NCBI GenBank assembly: GCA_024803745.1
Contig: JANJXV010000004.1
Span: forward strand, 41,597,358-41,661,357
Source: Megascapheus bottae
Taxonomy: Eukaryota > Chordata > Mammalia > Rodentia > Geomyidae
Length of the DNA: 64,000 bases
Direction of reading: 5' to 3'
Positions 26,481 through 36,825 of this stretch are shown here, one piece after another. Below the pieces are notes generated by a model, which was given only the letters and a program-made list of their open reading frames with translations, was not told the DNA's origin and did not search any database. Made by a program: the position numbers and the translations under genes. The stretch's first letter is position 1, and each line of letters starts with the position of its first letter.

Positions 26481-26534
26481 AGTAATAGATTAAATTCTAC
26501 AGCCTGTAGACCCAAGGAGTGGTTCAACATTTTT

Positions 26535-26648
26535 TTCTTGGTGGTGGTGGTGGCTGTGGGGCTTGAACTAAGGATCTGGGTACTGTCTCTGAGCTCTTTT
26601 GCTCAAGACTAGCACTCTACCACTTTGAGCCACAGCTCTACTTCTGAC
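26535..26648 (-). repeat. B1-Geo or IDL-Geo SINE, 5'-truncated (Geo half only)
   Basis: Antisense Geo half only, with a GGT-rich tail. TSD GTTCAACATTTTT at 26522 and GTTCAACTTTTAC at 26649 suggests it inserted in this truncated form. Confidence 0.85.
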
Positions 26649-26680
26649 GTTCAACTTTTACGTTAACATGTATTTCTTAA

Positions 26681-26682
<2 letters not shown>

Positions 26683-26736
<54 letters not shown>
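26683..26736. repeat. (GT)n microsatellite
   Basis: About 27 GT units directly at the 3' end of the old composite SINE that follows. Confidence 0.97.
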
Positions 26737-26737
<1 letters not shown>

Positions 26738-27234
26738 TATTACTGAGATTTGAACTCAGAGCACACGCTTGCAAAGCTGGCAATACCATTGAGCCACACC
26801 TCCGGCCCTATATTTCACTAGTTGTTTTGGGGTTATGCTATCACCTCCTATTTCAGTGGACACCTGAGCTGCGATCCTCCCTAACTAATAGATTTCCTAG
26901 CCTCATTTGGATCCCAGCTCCCCTCTGTGGAGATGGTGTCTCAAAAACTTTTCTGGGAGCCAAGAGTATGGCCTAATGGTAAAGTGCTTGCCTAGCATGC
27001 ACGAAGACCTGGGTTTGATTCCTTGGTACCACTTACATAGGAAAAAAGCCGGAAGTGGTGCTAAGGCTCAAATGTAGAGTTCTAGCCTTGAGAAAGCCCA
27101 AGGACAGGGCTCAGGCCCTGAGCTCAAGCCCAGGGCTGGCGGAAAAAAACAAAAAAAACAAAAAAAAACCTTTTCTGTGTGGGCTGGCCCTGAACCACCT
27201 CCCAAGTAGTTAGGATCACCAGAGTCCAGCTTGA
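26737..27234 (-). repeat. Old composite SINE (tRNA-like plus B1-like parts), interrupted
   Basis: Antisense tRNA-like segment (TTTGAACTCAGAGC ... TTGAGCCACACCTCC) followed by B1-like remnants to 26943 and, after an IDL-Geo insertion, 27178-27234. It is related to copies at 27740, 38569 and 49058 and older than the Geo-type SINEs. I cannot name the family. Confidence 0.55.
26956..27164 (+). repeat. IDL-Geo SINE, full length, with TSD
   Basis: Sense copy with a long A-rich tail. TSD AAAACTTTTCTG at 26944 and AAAACCTTTTCTG at 27165. It interrupts the old composite SINE. Confidence 0.95.
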
Positions 27235-27739
27235 TTTAATAAAAAAAAAATTAGTCCTGTAATTTTGTAAAACAAAATAAAGTAAAATGGTCTGTCGTAG
27301 TGTGAAGATTCACACTTTAAGGGCTTGTTGTTTCTGAAGGGACAGCCAGAACTTCTGAAGAGCAGTAGCACAGAAATTGTTCATGTGAATATTAAAATTC
27401 ATATAAGGAGAACTTGAGAAAATGCCCAACACTTTACTAAAGCAACCAGAAAAAGAGAATTTATTTCTTCTCCCGTAATATAAAGGGTGACTTTGCCTGG
27501 CAAGTTGCTATCCTCTTGAAGAGCAAATATGCCTTGCAATTCTTTGAAGGAGAAAGGGAAAAAAAAAGGAAAAGGAACAGACAATTTGTAGTTCTTCTCT
27601 TTTATTACCCAGTAATTTTATTCTAGATTAGTAAGAGTTTACAAGAATGTTTGTCTAACTTACCTAACAGGCTCTCAAACTACAGCTAAACATTAAGGAT
27701 ATCTAACTCTAAAATTGTTTCTGCTGACTTGAAAATGAC
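27235..27739. other. Intergenic, unique
   Basis: Nothing recognised. Confidence 0.5.
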
Positions 27740-28013
27740 AACTCTTTCCACACCATAAGTACAGGCTATGCAAGTTGATGCTCCACCACTCTGGACAAGA
27801 CCCCATCCCTTCTCATTTTTGTTATTTTTCAGACAGGGTCTTGAGCTTTTGTCTAGGTCTGATGTGGGACTGCGATCATCCTAGTGCCTCCATCTAACTG
27901 AGAATACTAGGCCCGATGGGATCTTGATAATGTTATACTAGAATGGCCCCAGACCCCTCCTTCCTCATCCCTGCCTTCTGGATAGCTTGGATTTTAGGTA
28001 TGTTTACTTGGCC
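27740..28013 (-). repeat. Old composite SINE, second copy
   Basis: Antisense: tRNA-like remnant, then TTATTTTTCAGACAGGGTCTTG and GGACTGCGATCATCCTAG, ending ACTTGGCC. Heavily diverged. Confidence 0.5.
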
Positions 28014-28228
28014 ACATCGAGCTATTTTAATGTCAATGAAGTACAATTAAACATTCTATCCCCTGTCACACTAACCACATTTTAAGTGTTCAGCACAAAC
28101 TGAATAGCACGAATACATTTCTGTTATTATTGAAAGTTCTACTGTTAACACTATGGTTATCTACAGGTATCATCTTCCCTTATATAATGCCCCTCTCCCG
28201 CCACACACATTTTTTTCAAACCCCAGTC

Positions 28229-28651
28229 TCTTTTGCTCAAGACTAGAGCTCTGTCACTTAAGCCACAGACCAATTCTGGGTGTTTTTCCTGAGTGGTTTA
28301 TTGGAGATAAGAGTCTCACTGACTTTCTTGAAATCCTTCGATTTCAGCATCCTAAGTACTTTATTTATTTATTTATTTATTTATTTTTGGTCAGTCATGG
28401 GACTTGAATTCTGGGCTTGGGCTCTGTCCCTAAGCTCTTCAGCTGAAGCTACCACCATACATCTTGAGCTACAGCACCACTTCCAATTTTCTAATGGTTA
28501 ATTGGAATCTCATGGACTTTAGTGCCCAAGCTTGCTTTCAACTGCGATCCTCAGATCTCAGCCTCCTCAGTAGCTAGCATTACAGGTATAAGCCACTGTG
28601 CCTGGCTTCCTAAATACTTCAGATTACAGGCATGAGCCACCAACACCTGGG
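28229..28651 (-). repeat. B1-Geo SINE (outer), interrupted
   Basis: Antisense outer copy: 28229-28361 and 28608-28651, split by a second B1-Geo. The 3' tail is missing on the left. Confidence 0.9.
28362..28607 (-). repeat. B1-Geo SINE (inner) nested in another B1-Geo
   Basis: Antisense, with (TTTA)n at 28361-28386 as its tail. TSD TCCTAAGTACTT at 28350 and TCCTAAATACTT at 28608. Confidence 0.94.
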
Positions 28652-28695
28652 TATAAAGCCCAATTTTTACCGTTGTAAATAATCTAAAGTATATA

Positions 28696-29030
28696 TTGGA
28701 CTGGACTTGGTGGTATATACCTCGAATCCCAACATATGAGAAGTTTAAAGGATGGAAATTTGAGTCCAACTTGAGATTTTAAAAAGTTGGTGAGACTCCC
28801 TCTCAACCAAAAAAAAAATTTGAGTGTGATCTAATGCTCCTGTTAGCTAAGTGGGAAACATAAATAGGAAGAGGATAGTTTGTAGCAGCCTGTGCATAAA
28901 TGTGAGACTTTATTTGAAAAATAACTAAATCTAAAAGGGTTAGGAACCATGATTCAAGTGATAGATTACTTGCCTAGCAAGAGCAAGGCCCTTAGGTCAA
29001 AACCCAAATACCATAAATAAATAAATAGCC
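28696..29030 (+). repeat. Older B1-like and ID-like SINE sequence
   Basis: B1-like unit at 28696-28818 (GACTTGGTGGTATATACCTC ... poly-A), then a second diverged unit ending in a tRNA-like block (GATTACTTGCCTAGCAAGAG) and ATAAATAAATA tail. It could be one dimer or two insertions. Confidence 0.6.
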
Positions 29031-29317
29031 ACCTGTAGCTAGTGGGTGGATATTTTATTGGGCAAGGAAGCTATAGACAATGGATTAGATGCTCTGTGGA
29101 AGAAGTGAGTAGAATACAATACACAGACAAGGCCCATCACCGGAGAAACGAAATCACAAATGTAGCTGGAAGAGGGTGGGGCTTTGTGTCAATCATTTTA
29201 CCACCGAGTTTCTTTATGTGTACCACAGCAATATGTAACCATCTGAGAAAAAGGGATTTCTCTAAGCGTTTCAGAGTGTTTTCCAAGGTTTGGAGTAATT
29301 ATATATTTGCTTTTTGT

Positions 29318-29700
29318 TTTGTTTTTTTTTTACTATTGAGGTAATATATAGAGGGGTTACAGTTACATTCTCCAGATAGTAGGTACATTACTTCTCACAC
29401 ATTGATACCCCTGTTTCCCTCCCCAACCCCTCCCAATCATCTAGTTTTCCCCCCTTCCCTTTCCTATTTCAAATAAACAAATAAAGGAATATACAATGTA
29501 CCAGGAAACAAAGTCAGATACGGTAACAATATGAGATTAACCAAAGGGCAACAAAAGAGAAGAGAAATAATATAGTACATACCAAGTAAGAAGTAGAAGA
29601 GGCATTTGGATCTACAAACCTGTAATCCAGGAAGAATTCAGTGTGATAGCTTGCATGCCCTCTCTTTAATTTTCATAAAGTAATATAATATACTATTTAA
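29318..29700. repeat. Unclassified repeat-like segment
   Basis: Starts TACTATTGAGGTAATATA after a T run, with a C-rich part (about 29405-29465) and then purine-rich sequence. The style suggests a LINE or LTR piece, but I cannot assign it. Confidence 0.3.
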
Positions 29701-29714
29701 ATATTCACTTTTTC

Positions 29715-30172
29715 TGGGTGCCAGTAGCTCACATCCATACTCCTAGCTCCTCAGGAGGTTGAGATTTGAAAATCTTGGTTCCAAGCCAGCCTGGGCAGAC
29801 AAATCTGTAAGACTGTTGGGGTTTTATGTTGCTGTTGTTGTTATTGTTTTGCCAGTCCTGGGCTTGAGCTCAGGGCCTAGGCACTGTCCTTTGAGCTTTT
29901 TCAAGGCTAGACCTCTACCACTTGAACCACAGCACCACTTCTGGCTTTCTCTGTGTATGTGGTAACCAAGGAATCGAACCCAAGGCTTTGTGCATGGTTG
30001 GCAAGCACTCTACCACTAGGCCATATTCCTGGTCCTGTGAGTCTCTTACTTCCAGCAAAAAGCAGGAAGTATTGGTGGCATGGTTTAACTAATAGAGCAA
30101 ACAGACATGTGCAAACAGTCAAACAAGAATGTCAGCCTAATAACAGCTTGGTTCAAGCCTAGTACCAGCAAG
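29715..30172 (+). repeat. B1-Geo SINE interrupted by an antisense IDL-Geo
   Basis: Sense copy: B1-like half at 29715-29814, Geo half at 30045-30172. The break falls near the inter-half junction. Confidence 0.88.
29815..30034 (-). repeat. IDL-Geo SINE nested in B1-Geo
   Basis: Antisense to its host SINE, full length, with a GTT-rich tail. Imperfect TSD CTGTAAGACT at 29805 and CTGTGAGTCT at 30035. Confidence 0.9.
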
Positions 30173-30734
30173 CATAGTTTTTAAATTGCAAATTCTCCTA
30201 ACAAACTCTTCTGGAAGCATAGCCCAGACTTCAAGGCTTCCTTCCATAGCATTTTCCTAGTGCCATGAGCTATTTTTAAGAATATTAAATGAAATTGAAT
30301 ATAGTAGAATAAAAGCAGCTGCATTAATGTGTTAAGTTACACAGAGTTGCCTGAATTAATGTTCTAGCTCATTACAACAAAACTGAGTAGCAGAAATAAT
30401 TTCACAGTTCCAAAATACCAGCCATTTATATCAATTTATTAAATTTTAGAAAAGTTCAAAGCACATCAATTTTTTTCCCAAAAGTTCTTTGCATTTTATT
30501 TTACTGAGATATGAGCTAGGATAAATTAGAAATTGATAATATCATAACATTGCTATGTATATGGACTTTTCCCCACACTTCTAACATAAAGATATAAGAG
30601 CAATATTTTATAAATATATAAATATATTTATATAACAGAAATAAATGAAAAATATGAAAGTAATATTTGCAGGACATCTTCTAGAGTTCTTGGTCCAGTT
30701 TTTTACATCAAAGTGAAAAAAGCACAGATGAAGA
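30173..30734. other. Intergenic, unique
   Basis: A+T-rich, including ATATAAATATATTTATATA near 30612. Nothing else recognised. Confidence 0.5.
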
Positions 30735-30799
30735 ACTGGGTTTGGAGCCCAGGAGAAGAAAGCTTGCCTAACATGCACAAAGCCCTGGGCTTCATGCCA
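30735..30799 (+). repeat. IDL/ID-like SINE monomer
   Basis: tRNA-like unit (GAAAGCTTGCCTAACATGC ... CCCTGGGCTTCATGCC) with a GAAG/GGGA microsatellite in place of the tail. Confidence 0.75.
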
Positions 30800-30800
30800 G

Positions 30801-30850
30801 GAAGGAAGGAGGGAAAGAAGGAAGGAAAAAGGGAGGGAGGGAGGGAAAGA
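30801..30850. repeat. (GAAG)n/(GGGA)n purine microsatellite
   Basis: An impure purine array directly after the tRNA-like SINE monomer. Confidence 0.9.
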
Positions 30851-32559
30851 ATTTCATATAGCAGTCTTAGTATCCTAAGATCTTTAGCCACAGTCAAAAT
30901 GACTGGAAGAAGAGTACAAGATTCAATTGTCTAGAGAACATGAACAATTTTCCATATTTTCCTCATCAAAGCCCAACCTTTAAATTTATTCTACAATACA
31001 GATTATCTATACGTTCCATCTTTACATGCACAGCTTTTATTTTCTCATCATGTTTGATGTATAGGACACGGTTATTCTGAAATCCTCAGCTTTCAACCAA
31101 CTAAAACTTAGGTTTTTGCTGCCACCTGTTGACAGTCATCAAAACTAATAAATCTAAATCTTAGCCACAAATCCCAAACTTCTAGTTAAAAAATAAATAA
31201 AAGACCTTAAATTGCATCCAAGCTGCTTCCTTTGCTGTTTTGCACAAAGATCCTACAAGGCCTGAGTTACTTACCCAAGGCTGAGGTGGCAGACCTGTCA
31301 GCAGAAAGAGGCTGAGCCTCCGACTTCACTGTTTATGCTCATTTAGGAGTTACTGTCAAACTTAATGTGTGTAGGTGGCAGAGCACCTGCATGCGCTGTG
31401 CCTTTCATACAACACTAGGAAATACTGATGTGCTTCAAATGTTTGTATTGGCTATTTCTACCTTTTACTTCACTGTGGAAGAATAAGTTTTTATGCAGCT
31501 ATATGTCCACTGGAGAGGGCATTCGGCTCCTCTGCTCATGTCTGGGAGTTGGGAAAGAGAGCCCGGGTGTCTGTCTATGAGAGTGATAGAGAGCATCATC
31601 AGGAAGTCCTTGGGTAAGAGAAGAGAGTTGAGGTCACAAGTACAACCTAAGAGGATATAGGAGACCCTGAACCTAGATTAACCTCCATCAGAGTGGCTGA
31701 AGACACTCATGTTTGAGCCTGAAAGAAGGAGCTGAAACAAGAGTGTCATTAAAAGTTTAAAGAGCTCTTTACACTTCTATGGGACGCTGGCGTGCTGTCT
31801 TCCTAAATTAGGCCTCCGAGGCTCGGCCTGTTTCCCTGCGGTCAGCATCCCTGTGGAAGGAATGTGAGTTCCAGCATGTAGGTCTTAGTGGGAGAGTCAG
31901 GGCCAGGGCACGTGACCACAGGACACCTGGCTGACCAGATTTATTAGCACACGGTAAATACCACCTGTGCCATCTAGAATTAGCTGGGAGGAGAGGCTTG
32001 GGAAGGACTTGGAGTTCTTTCACTTGCTATGATGGCAACATAGCTAGAGAAATGCTGTTCTGTTTCTATTACTTTAAGCTTCAGGTTGTGCCATTAGAAA
32101 TCGCTTCTCATTCGTTGGAACGTTTATTCAGAGCTTTGCTATCTTCAGGGCACTGGCTTCAGGACCCCTCCCCTGCATACCAAAACTTGCCAGTGCTCAA
32201 GTGTTAGTCTATATGTACACATATTCTTCTGCGTAATGCCTAAATCATCTCTAGGTTGTTTCTAATATTGAATGCACTATAAATGCCATTTGCTTGATTG
32301 CAGGAATATATTTGTAGGGACTAACAACAGGTAAAAAAATACCTTGTACATACTCAGTACAGACACAGGTTGGGAGGGAGGAAAATTTTCAGTGTCTAAA
32401 TTGGCTAAATCTGTAGATGCAAGACCATTGGGTACAGAGAGATGACTATGCAGTATTGAAAAATTATAGATTACATTGAAATCTGGCTGTCATGGTAACC
32501 TAATCTAAAAGACAGTTGTTTGATCTAAATTATTTAATTTCTCTAAGTTTGGGATCATT
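30851..32559. other. Intergenic, mostly unique
   Basis: Contains a candidate CTCF motif (31119-31132) and a slightly GC-richer block at about 31780-32000. No gene recognised. Confidence 0.5.
31119..31132 (-). promoter_or_regulatory. Candidate CTCF motif (weak)
   Basis: CTGCCACCTGTTGA matches the reverse complement of the CTCF core CCASYAGRKGGCRS at 12 of 14 positions. Confidence 0.35.
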
Positions 32560-32665
32560 TTGTTTGGTTGGTTGATTGGTTGCCTTTCTGGGACAGTCTC
32601 ACTGTTGTAGCCAGTCTGTCCTAAAATTTCCTGTCCTCCTGAGAGCTGGCATTCCAGGCTCTGTT
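32560..32665 (-). repeat. B1-like monomer, old
   Basis: Antisense: GGGACAGTCTCACTGTTGTAG, CCTGTCCTCCTGAGAGCTGG, CATTCCAGGCTCTG. No Geo half. Confidence 0.65.
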
Positions 32666-33550
32666 TTTATTTTATTTTGTTATTCCAGCTCAAGTTATTA
32701 TTTGATTTATATATATAAAGAGAAAAGCATTCATTTACCCTGCTTCCTCTCTGAGATGTGTAAAAATTGTGAAATTTGTTCCAATGGAAAATGTTTATTT
32801 AATCTGTCCTTTACTTCTTATGGATTTTTCCAGTTCATTGTAACTATGTGGTTTAATTTGACCAAGGAAATAGGAGGAGAGATGACACAGTACTTCCACA
32901 CAGAGCTTTAACCGCCAAATAGGGCTTGCTGCATTCTCTTAGACCTAATTTAACGATCACAGACATCAATCATCATGAGCATGTAGCTTCGGTTGATCTG
33001 AATTTGGTCCCTGAGGAATTCATATGCATGGAGCCCTCCACACTGGGCTTGGAGCACAAGGGAGAAATACTCTGTTGATTTAAGTTACTGAGATTTAGGG
33101 ATTGTTACCTCAGCATTGCCTGGATCTTCTTGACTGGCACAAGGGTCTAGCCACAGCTGTGATAGACATATAAATATTTTTTTAAATATATGAATCAAGT
33201 AGAAAAGAGATGTTTGGGAGAAAGTCTTGGAGGGAAGGGAAATAAGTACCAGAATAGGGGTTGACCTATTATGCTTGAATGGCTAGCTTCATCTGAAGCA
33301 AGCCTCAGAGTCAGATAATCAATAATAAATAGCTGATGCTTTTTGGTGATATCAACATCCTAATCTTTCATAGGTTATAGTGCCTAAACTAGCACTAGGG
33401 GAAATTGATTCCTTGCCTATATTTTCAGGAGGGTTGTATTTAAATGAAGACCAGTAAAAATCCCTAATACTCTAGTCATCTTCATTTATGAATAGCTTTC
33501 ACATATCATAACAGGTTCGTATGTTTGTGCATCATGATCATAGACATAGT
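32666..33550. other. Intergenic, unique
   Basis: Nothing recognised. The 111-codon frame at 32576-32911 partly overlaps the B1 and has no family signature. Confidence 0.5.
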
Positions 33551-33788
33551 TTTTTTTTTTCTGGTACTGAGAATGGGGCTTGAACCCAAGGCTTGAGTGC
33601 TATCCCTTATCATATTCAAGTCTAGTGTTCTACTCCCTGAGTCACATCTCCACTTTCAGCTTGTTTTTGTTAATTAATTGAAAATAAAAAGTCTCACAGA
33701 CGTTCCTACTTCAGTTGGCTTTTGAACCTCTCAGATCTGAGCTTCCTGAGTGGTGAGGATTACAGGTGTGAGCCATCCGCACTAAACT
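33551..33788 (-). repeat. B1-Geo SINE, full length
   Basis: Antisense with a tail of about 11 T; diverged in the linker (TTAATTAATTGAAAATAAAAAG). Confidence 0.9.
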
Positions 33789-34787
33789 TCCTATGACTTT
33801 TAAAAATCTCTTGTCTCTTCTAACAATGTCAGTGTGGACTCTTGAGGAGGAGAGAAAACTCCAACCACACCTTAATAGTGTTGTGAAAAATAACCCAGAA
33901 GGCAGTGCGGAGTGAAAGGACAGCAGGTGACACAAGGCAAGACCGAAACAACCAAACAGTGAGGCTTTAGGCAGTGTGTCCCGGTTTCCTCATGACAAAC
34001 AGCACTAGTCCACGGTTATGAAAGAAGTTGGCCCGACTCTCATTTAAAAACATTCAGGCCCCTTTCTTCAACTCCTGGAGAGAAATCCTGAGGACAGTGG
34101 CTGGCCATGCTCTCCAACCCAGACAGGTCAAACTTCTTTGCCCTTCCTGAGTGCAACCACACAAAGGGAATATTTATGTTGGCAGTCAGTTCAGAGCGTG
34201 TTGACATCCCTGTTTTTAACAATCCACTGGTCAACCTGGGTGTGGCCACTCCTTTGAAAACTGAGTGTGGAGGAAGTAGGTCACAGGAGCTGGTGTTGCT
34301 AGATTCTCCTGAGTGTGACTAAAGCCAGGCGTTCACTCTGCATGCACGGCTTTGGAATGGATGTCTTGCTGACATGGAGTGCCCCCTACTGACTCACCAG
34401 CCAGCATGTCTGACTACCCCAATTGACCAGCAGAGCTGGACTGTTTCCTTAAAACGGGCAGAACCAGGCAACCAAACAGTGAACAGCTTATGTAATGAGA
34501 GACAAAGTATCAGATTCATTGAGGAAAAGCTAGAGTTGACATAACTCTTGGAAAGTGCTAGGGTTGACATAAACAAAATAGATGTTATAGATGCATTTCA
34601 GTGAAGGAATTAGAAAGGAGACAAAGGACATGAAATGGTCAGCAGCAACCCATGGCTCTGAAGAATGAAGGGCTCTGAGGAAAACTTATGACCAATGGGT
34701 TCTGGTTCAAAGTCTTCAGCTCTTCCTTTCACGATTGGGGTAAGGGCTACCAGTTATTCCCTACCCCCGCCCCAATCCATTTCTTCT
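33789..34787. other. Intergenic, unique
   Basis: Holds a strong candidate CTCF motif at 34379. No gene recognised. Confidence 0.5.
34379..34392 (-). promoter_or_regulatory. Candidate CTCF motif
   Basis: GTGCCCCCTACTGA is the reverse complement of TCAGTAGGGGGCAC, which fits CCASYAGRKGGCRS at 13 of 14 positions. An AP-1-like TGACTCA overlaps its right end (34389-34397). Confidence 0.6.
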
Positions 34788-35185
34788 TCCTGAGTACATG
34801 ACTAGACTCCATTTCCCACATTCCTCCGCACTGTTGTGTGGTCACGTGGCCAAGTGTTGGCAAACTGGAATGTAAGAGGAAACAATATGTGCTACATTCA
34901 GGCCTGGCCCACAAAAGCCACCTAACTCACAATCCCCTCTTCCTCTCCCAGGAGCTGTGTGGGGTGGGGACACTGAAAGAAGCTATGCATTTAGATAGCA
35001 CTGCTCTGGTCAGCCAGAGTCTCTGCAAGGCATCAAACCCATTTCTTCTTTTTTTCCACCTCTGACTGCTGGTTTGGAACCACTTAATCCTATGAAGGGA
35101 GAAGGGAATAAACTTTTTGTTCTGAAAGTCACTAGATTTTTAGGGATTTTGTTATGGCAGCAAGCATTATTCTCTTTCATCTTAT
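34788..35185 (+). repeat. Probable ancient LTR-type remnant
   Basis: GACTAGACTCCATTTCCCAC, GTGGTCACGTGGCCAAG, AATAAA at 35107 and TTTTGTTATGGCAGCAAGC resemble the layout of old mammalian LTR elements of the ERVL/MaLR age. It also yields a spurious 75-codon frame. Family not certain. Confidence 0.45.
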
Positions 35186-35517
35186 TTGTCCTATCTGTGA
35201 CATTATCACTCACATCTAGAAGCTGTTGACTTATATAAAGCCAGTATACAAGTCTCCTAGCTCCCTCTTTACAAGGCATATTGAAGTGTTGTATCATTTG
35301 ACCAGTTTTTGTCTCCAGCTTTCCTTGCTCCTTCACTGCTCAATAGGTCCCAATCATATGAAATGCTCCAGACCCTCAGATGTATTGCTTTCCATCAGCC
35401 CTCAGCCTGCTCCCTTAACCATTGTCTGCCTGCTCCTCCCACTACACCCCTAATATCCAGAGCTTCACCTGCTTAATCTTGGCTCTTTCTTCAGATCTCT
35501 GCATAGACTTTACTCCC

Positions 35518-35580
35518 TGAAAAGCTCAGGGACAGCGCCCAGACCCCAGACCCAGAGTTCAAGCCCCATGACTGGCAAAA
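35518..35580 (+). repeat. SINE 3' end fragment (Geo tail)
   Basis: Only AAAGCTCAGGGACAGCGCC ... CATGACTGGC of the Geo half remains. A GAG/GGA-rich microsatellite (about 35590-35630) follows as its tail. Confidence 0.8.
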
Positions 35581-35821
35581 GAAAAATAAGGAGGAAGCGG
35601 AGGAGGACGAGGAGGAGGAGACAATGACGACAACTAAGATTTACTCCAGAAGGAAGTAGACACCAAAAATCTAACATTAATATTAATGATCAGAGACAAT
35701 ATTTGGGACCAAGAAGATCCATTACATATATTTTTAATTCAGTCTCTTATACAGAGATGTTATATAGACATAGTTTTAAAGTTATTTATTTTTGAAAATT
35801 GTTAAGTTATTGTCTTCTTTT

Positions 35822-36037
35822 GTATGTGGGGCTTGAACTCACAGCCTGGGCACTGCCATGAGCTTTATTGCTCAGGACTATAACATGAGCCTCAGCTCCA
35901 CTTTCAACTGTTTGGTGGTTCATTGGAGGTAAGAGTCTCATGGACTTGCCTGTCCGGGCTGCCTTTGAACTACAATCCTCAGATCTCAATCTTCCTGAGT
36001 AGCTAGGATTACAAATGTGAGTCACCAGCACTCTGGC
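35822..36037 (-). repeat. B1-Geo SINE with TSD
   Basis: Antisense. TSD TAAGTTATTGTCTTCTTTT at 35803 and TAAATTATTATCTTCTTTT at 36038, 17 of 19 identical. Confidence 0.93.
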
Positions 36038-36056
36038 TAAATTATTATCTTCTTTT

Positions 36057-36248
36057 TTTTGCCAGTCCTGGGGCTTGAACTCAGGGCCTGAGCTCTGTCC
36101 TTGGGCTTTTTCCTCAAGACTAGCACTCTGCCACTTAAGCTACAGCACCATATCTGGTTTTTTCTATGTATGTGGTACCGAGGAATCGAACCCAGGTCTT
36201 TGTGCATGCTAGGCAAGCACTCTACCCCTAGGCCAAACTCCCGGCCCA
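36057..36248 (-). repeat. IDL-Geo SINE, full length, in the copied target site
   Basis: Antisense with an intact B box. It starts in the right TSD of the preceding B1-Geo; its own short TSD is TCTTCTTTT at 36048 and TCTTCTTTG at 36250. Confidence 0.93.
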
Positions 36249-36258
36249 GTCTTCTTTG

Positions 36259-36608
36259 AGAAAGACTTTTAATATTTCCGGGCGAAAATGCATAAAATTT
36301 TGATGTCCTTAAAAGGACTATTTGTCCACTTCCTAAGTCTACTTCCACATGAATGAGAAGCATAATTTTTCCTCTGACAGATTACTGGAAACATCCATAA
36401 AGGCCACTGTAAGTGAATCAATACAGTACATTATATATGAAGAATGATTAGGTCTAAAAAACTGATATAGATGTTAAAACAAACTCTGGCAAACGGCAAC
36501 ATCACAGCAGACTCAGAATAGAGGCACAGATGTTCATCTAAAGGATAACAGCAGATTTCAGTGGGCTATAGGCCAGCTAATAAAACCCCAAACAAGAATT
36601 ACTAGATT
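36259..36608. other. Intergenic, unique
   Basis: Nothing recognised. Confidence 0.5.
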
Positions 36609-36776
36609 TATCAGGAGGCTGAGATCTGAAGAGCTTCAGTTCAAAGCCAGCCTGGGAAGAAAAAGCTAGAAGTAGAAGTGTAGCTCAAGTGATAAAAGTA
36701 CTAGCCTTGAGCAGGGAGGGAGGAAAGAAAGCCAAGCAAGAGTGTGAGGGCCTAATTACAGGTCCCAGTACCAGTG
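36609..36776 (+). repeat. B1-Geo SINE, 5'-truncated, with (AC)n tail
   Basis: Starts at TCAGGAGGCTGAGATCTG, lacks much of the inter-half region, and ends in the (AC)n at 36777-36823. Confidence 0.85.
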
Positions 36777-36783
36777 TAACACA

Positions 36784-36823
<40 letters not shown>
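36777..36823. repeat. (AC)n microsatellite
   Basis: About 21 AC units with one early interruption, forming the tail of the preceding SINE. Confidence 0.97.
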
Positions 36824-36825
<2 letters not shown>

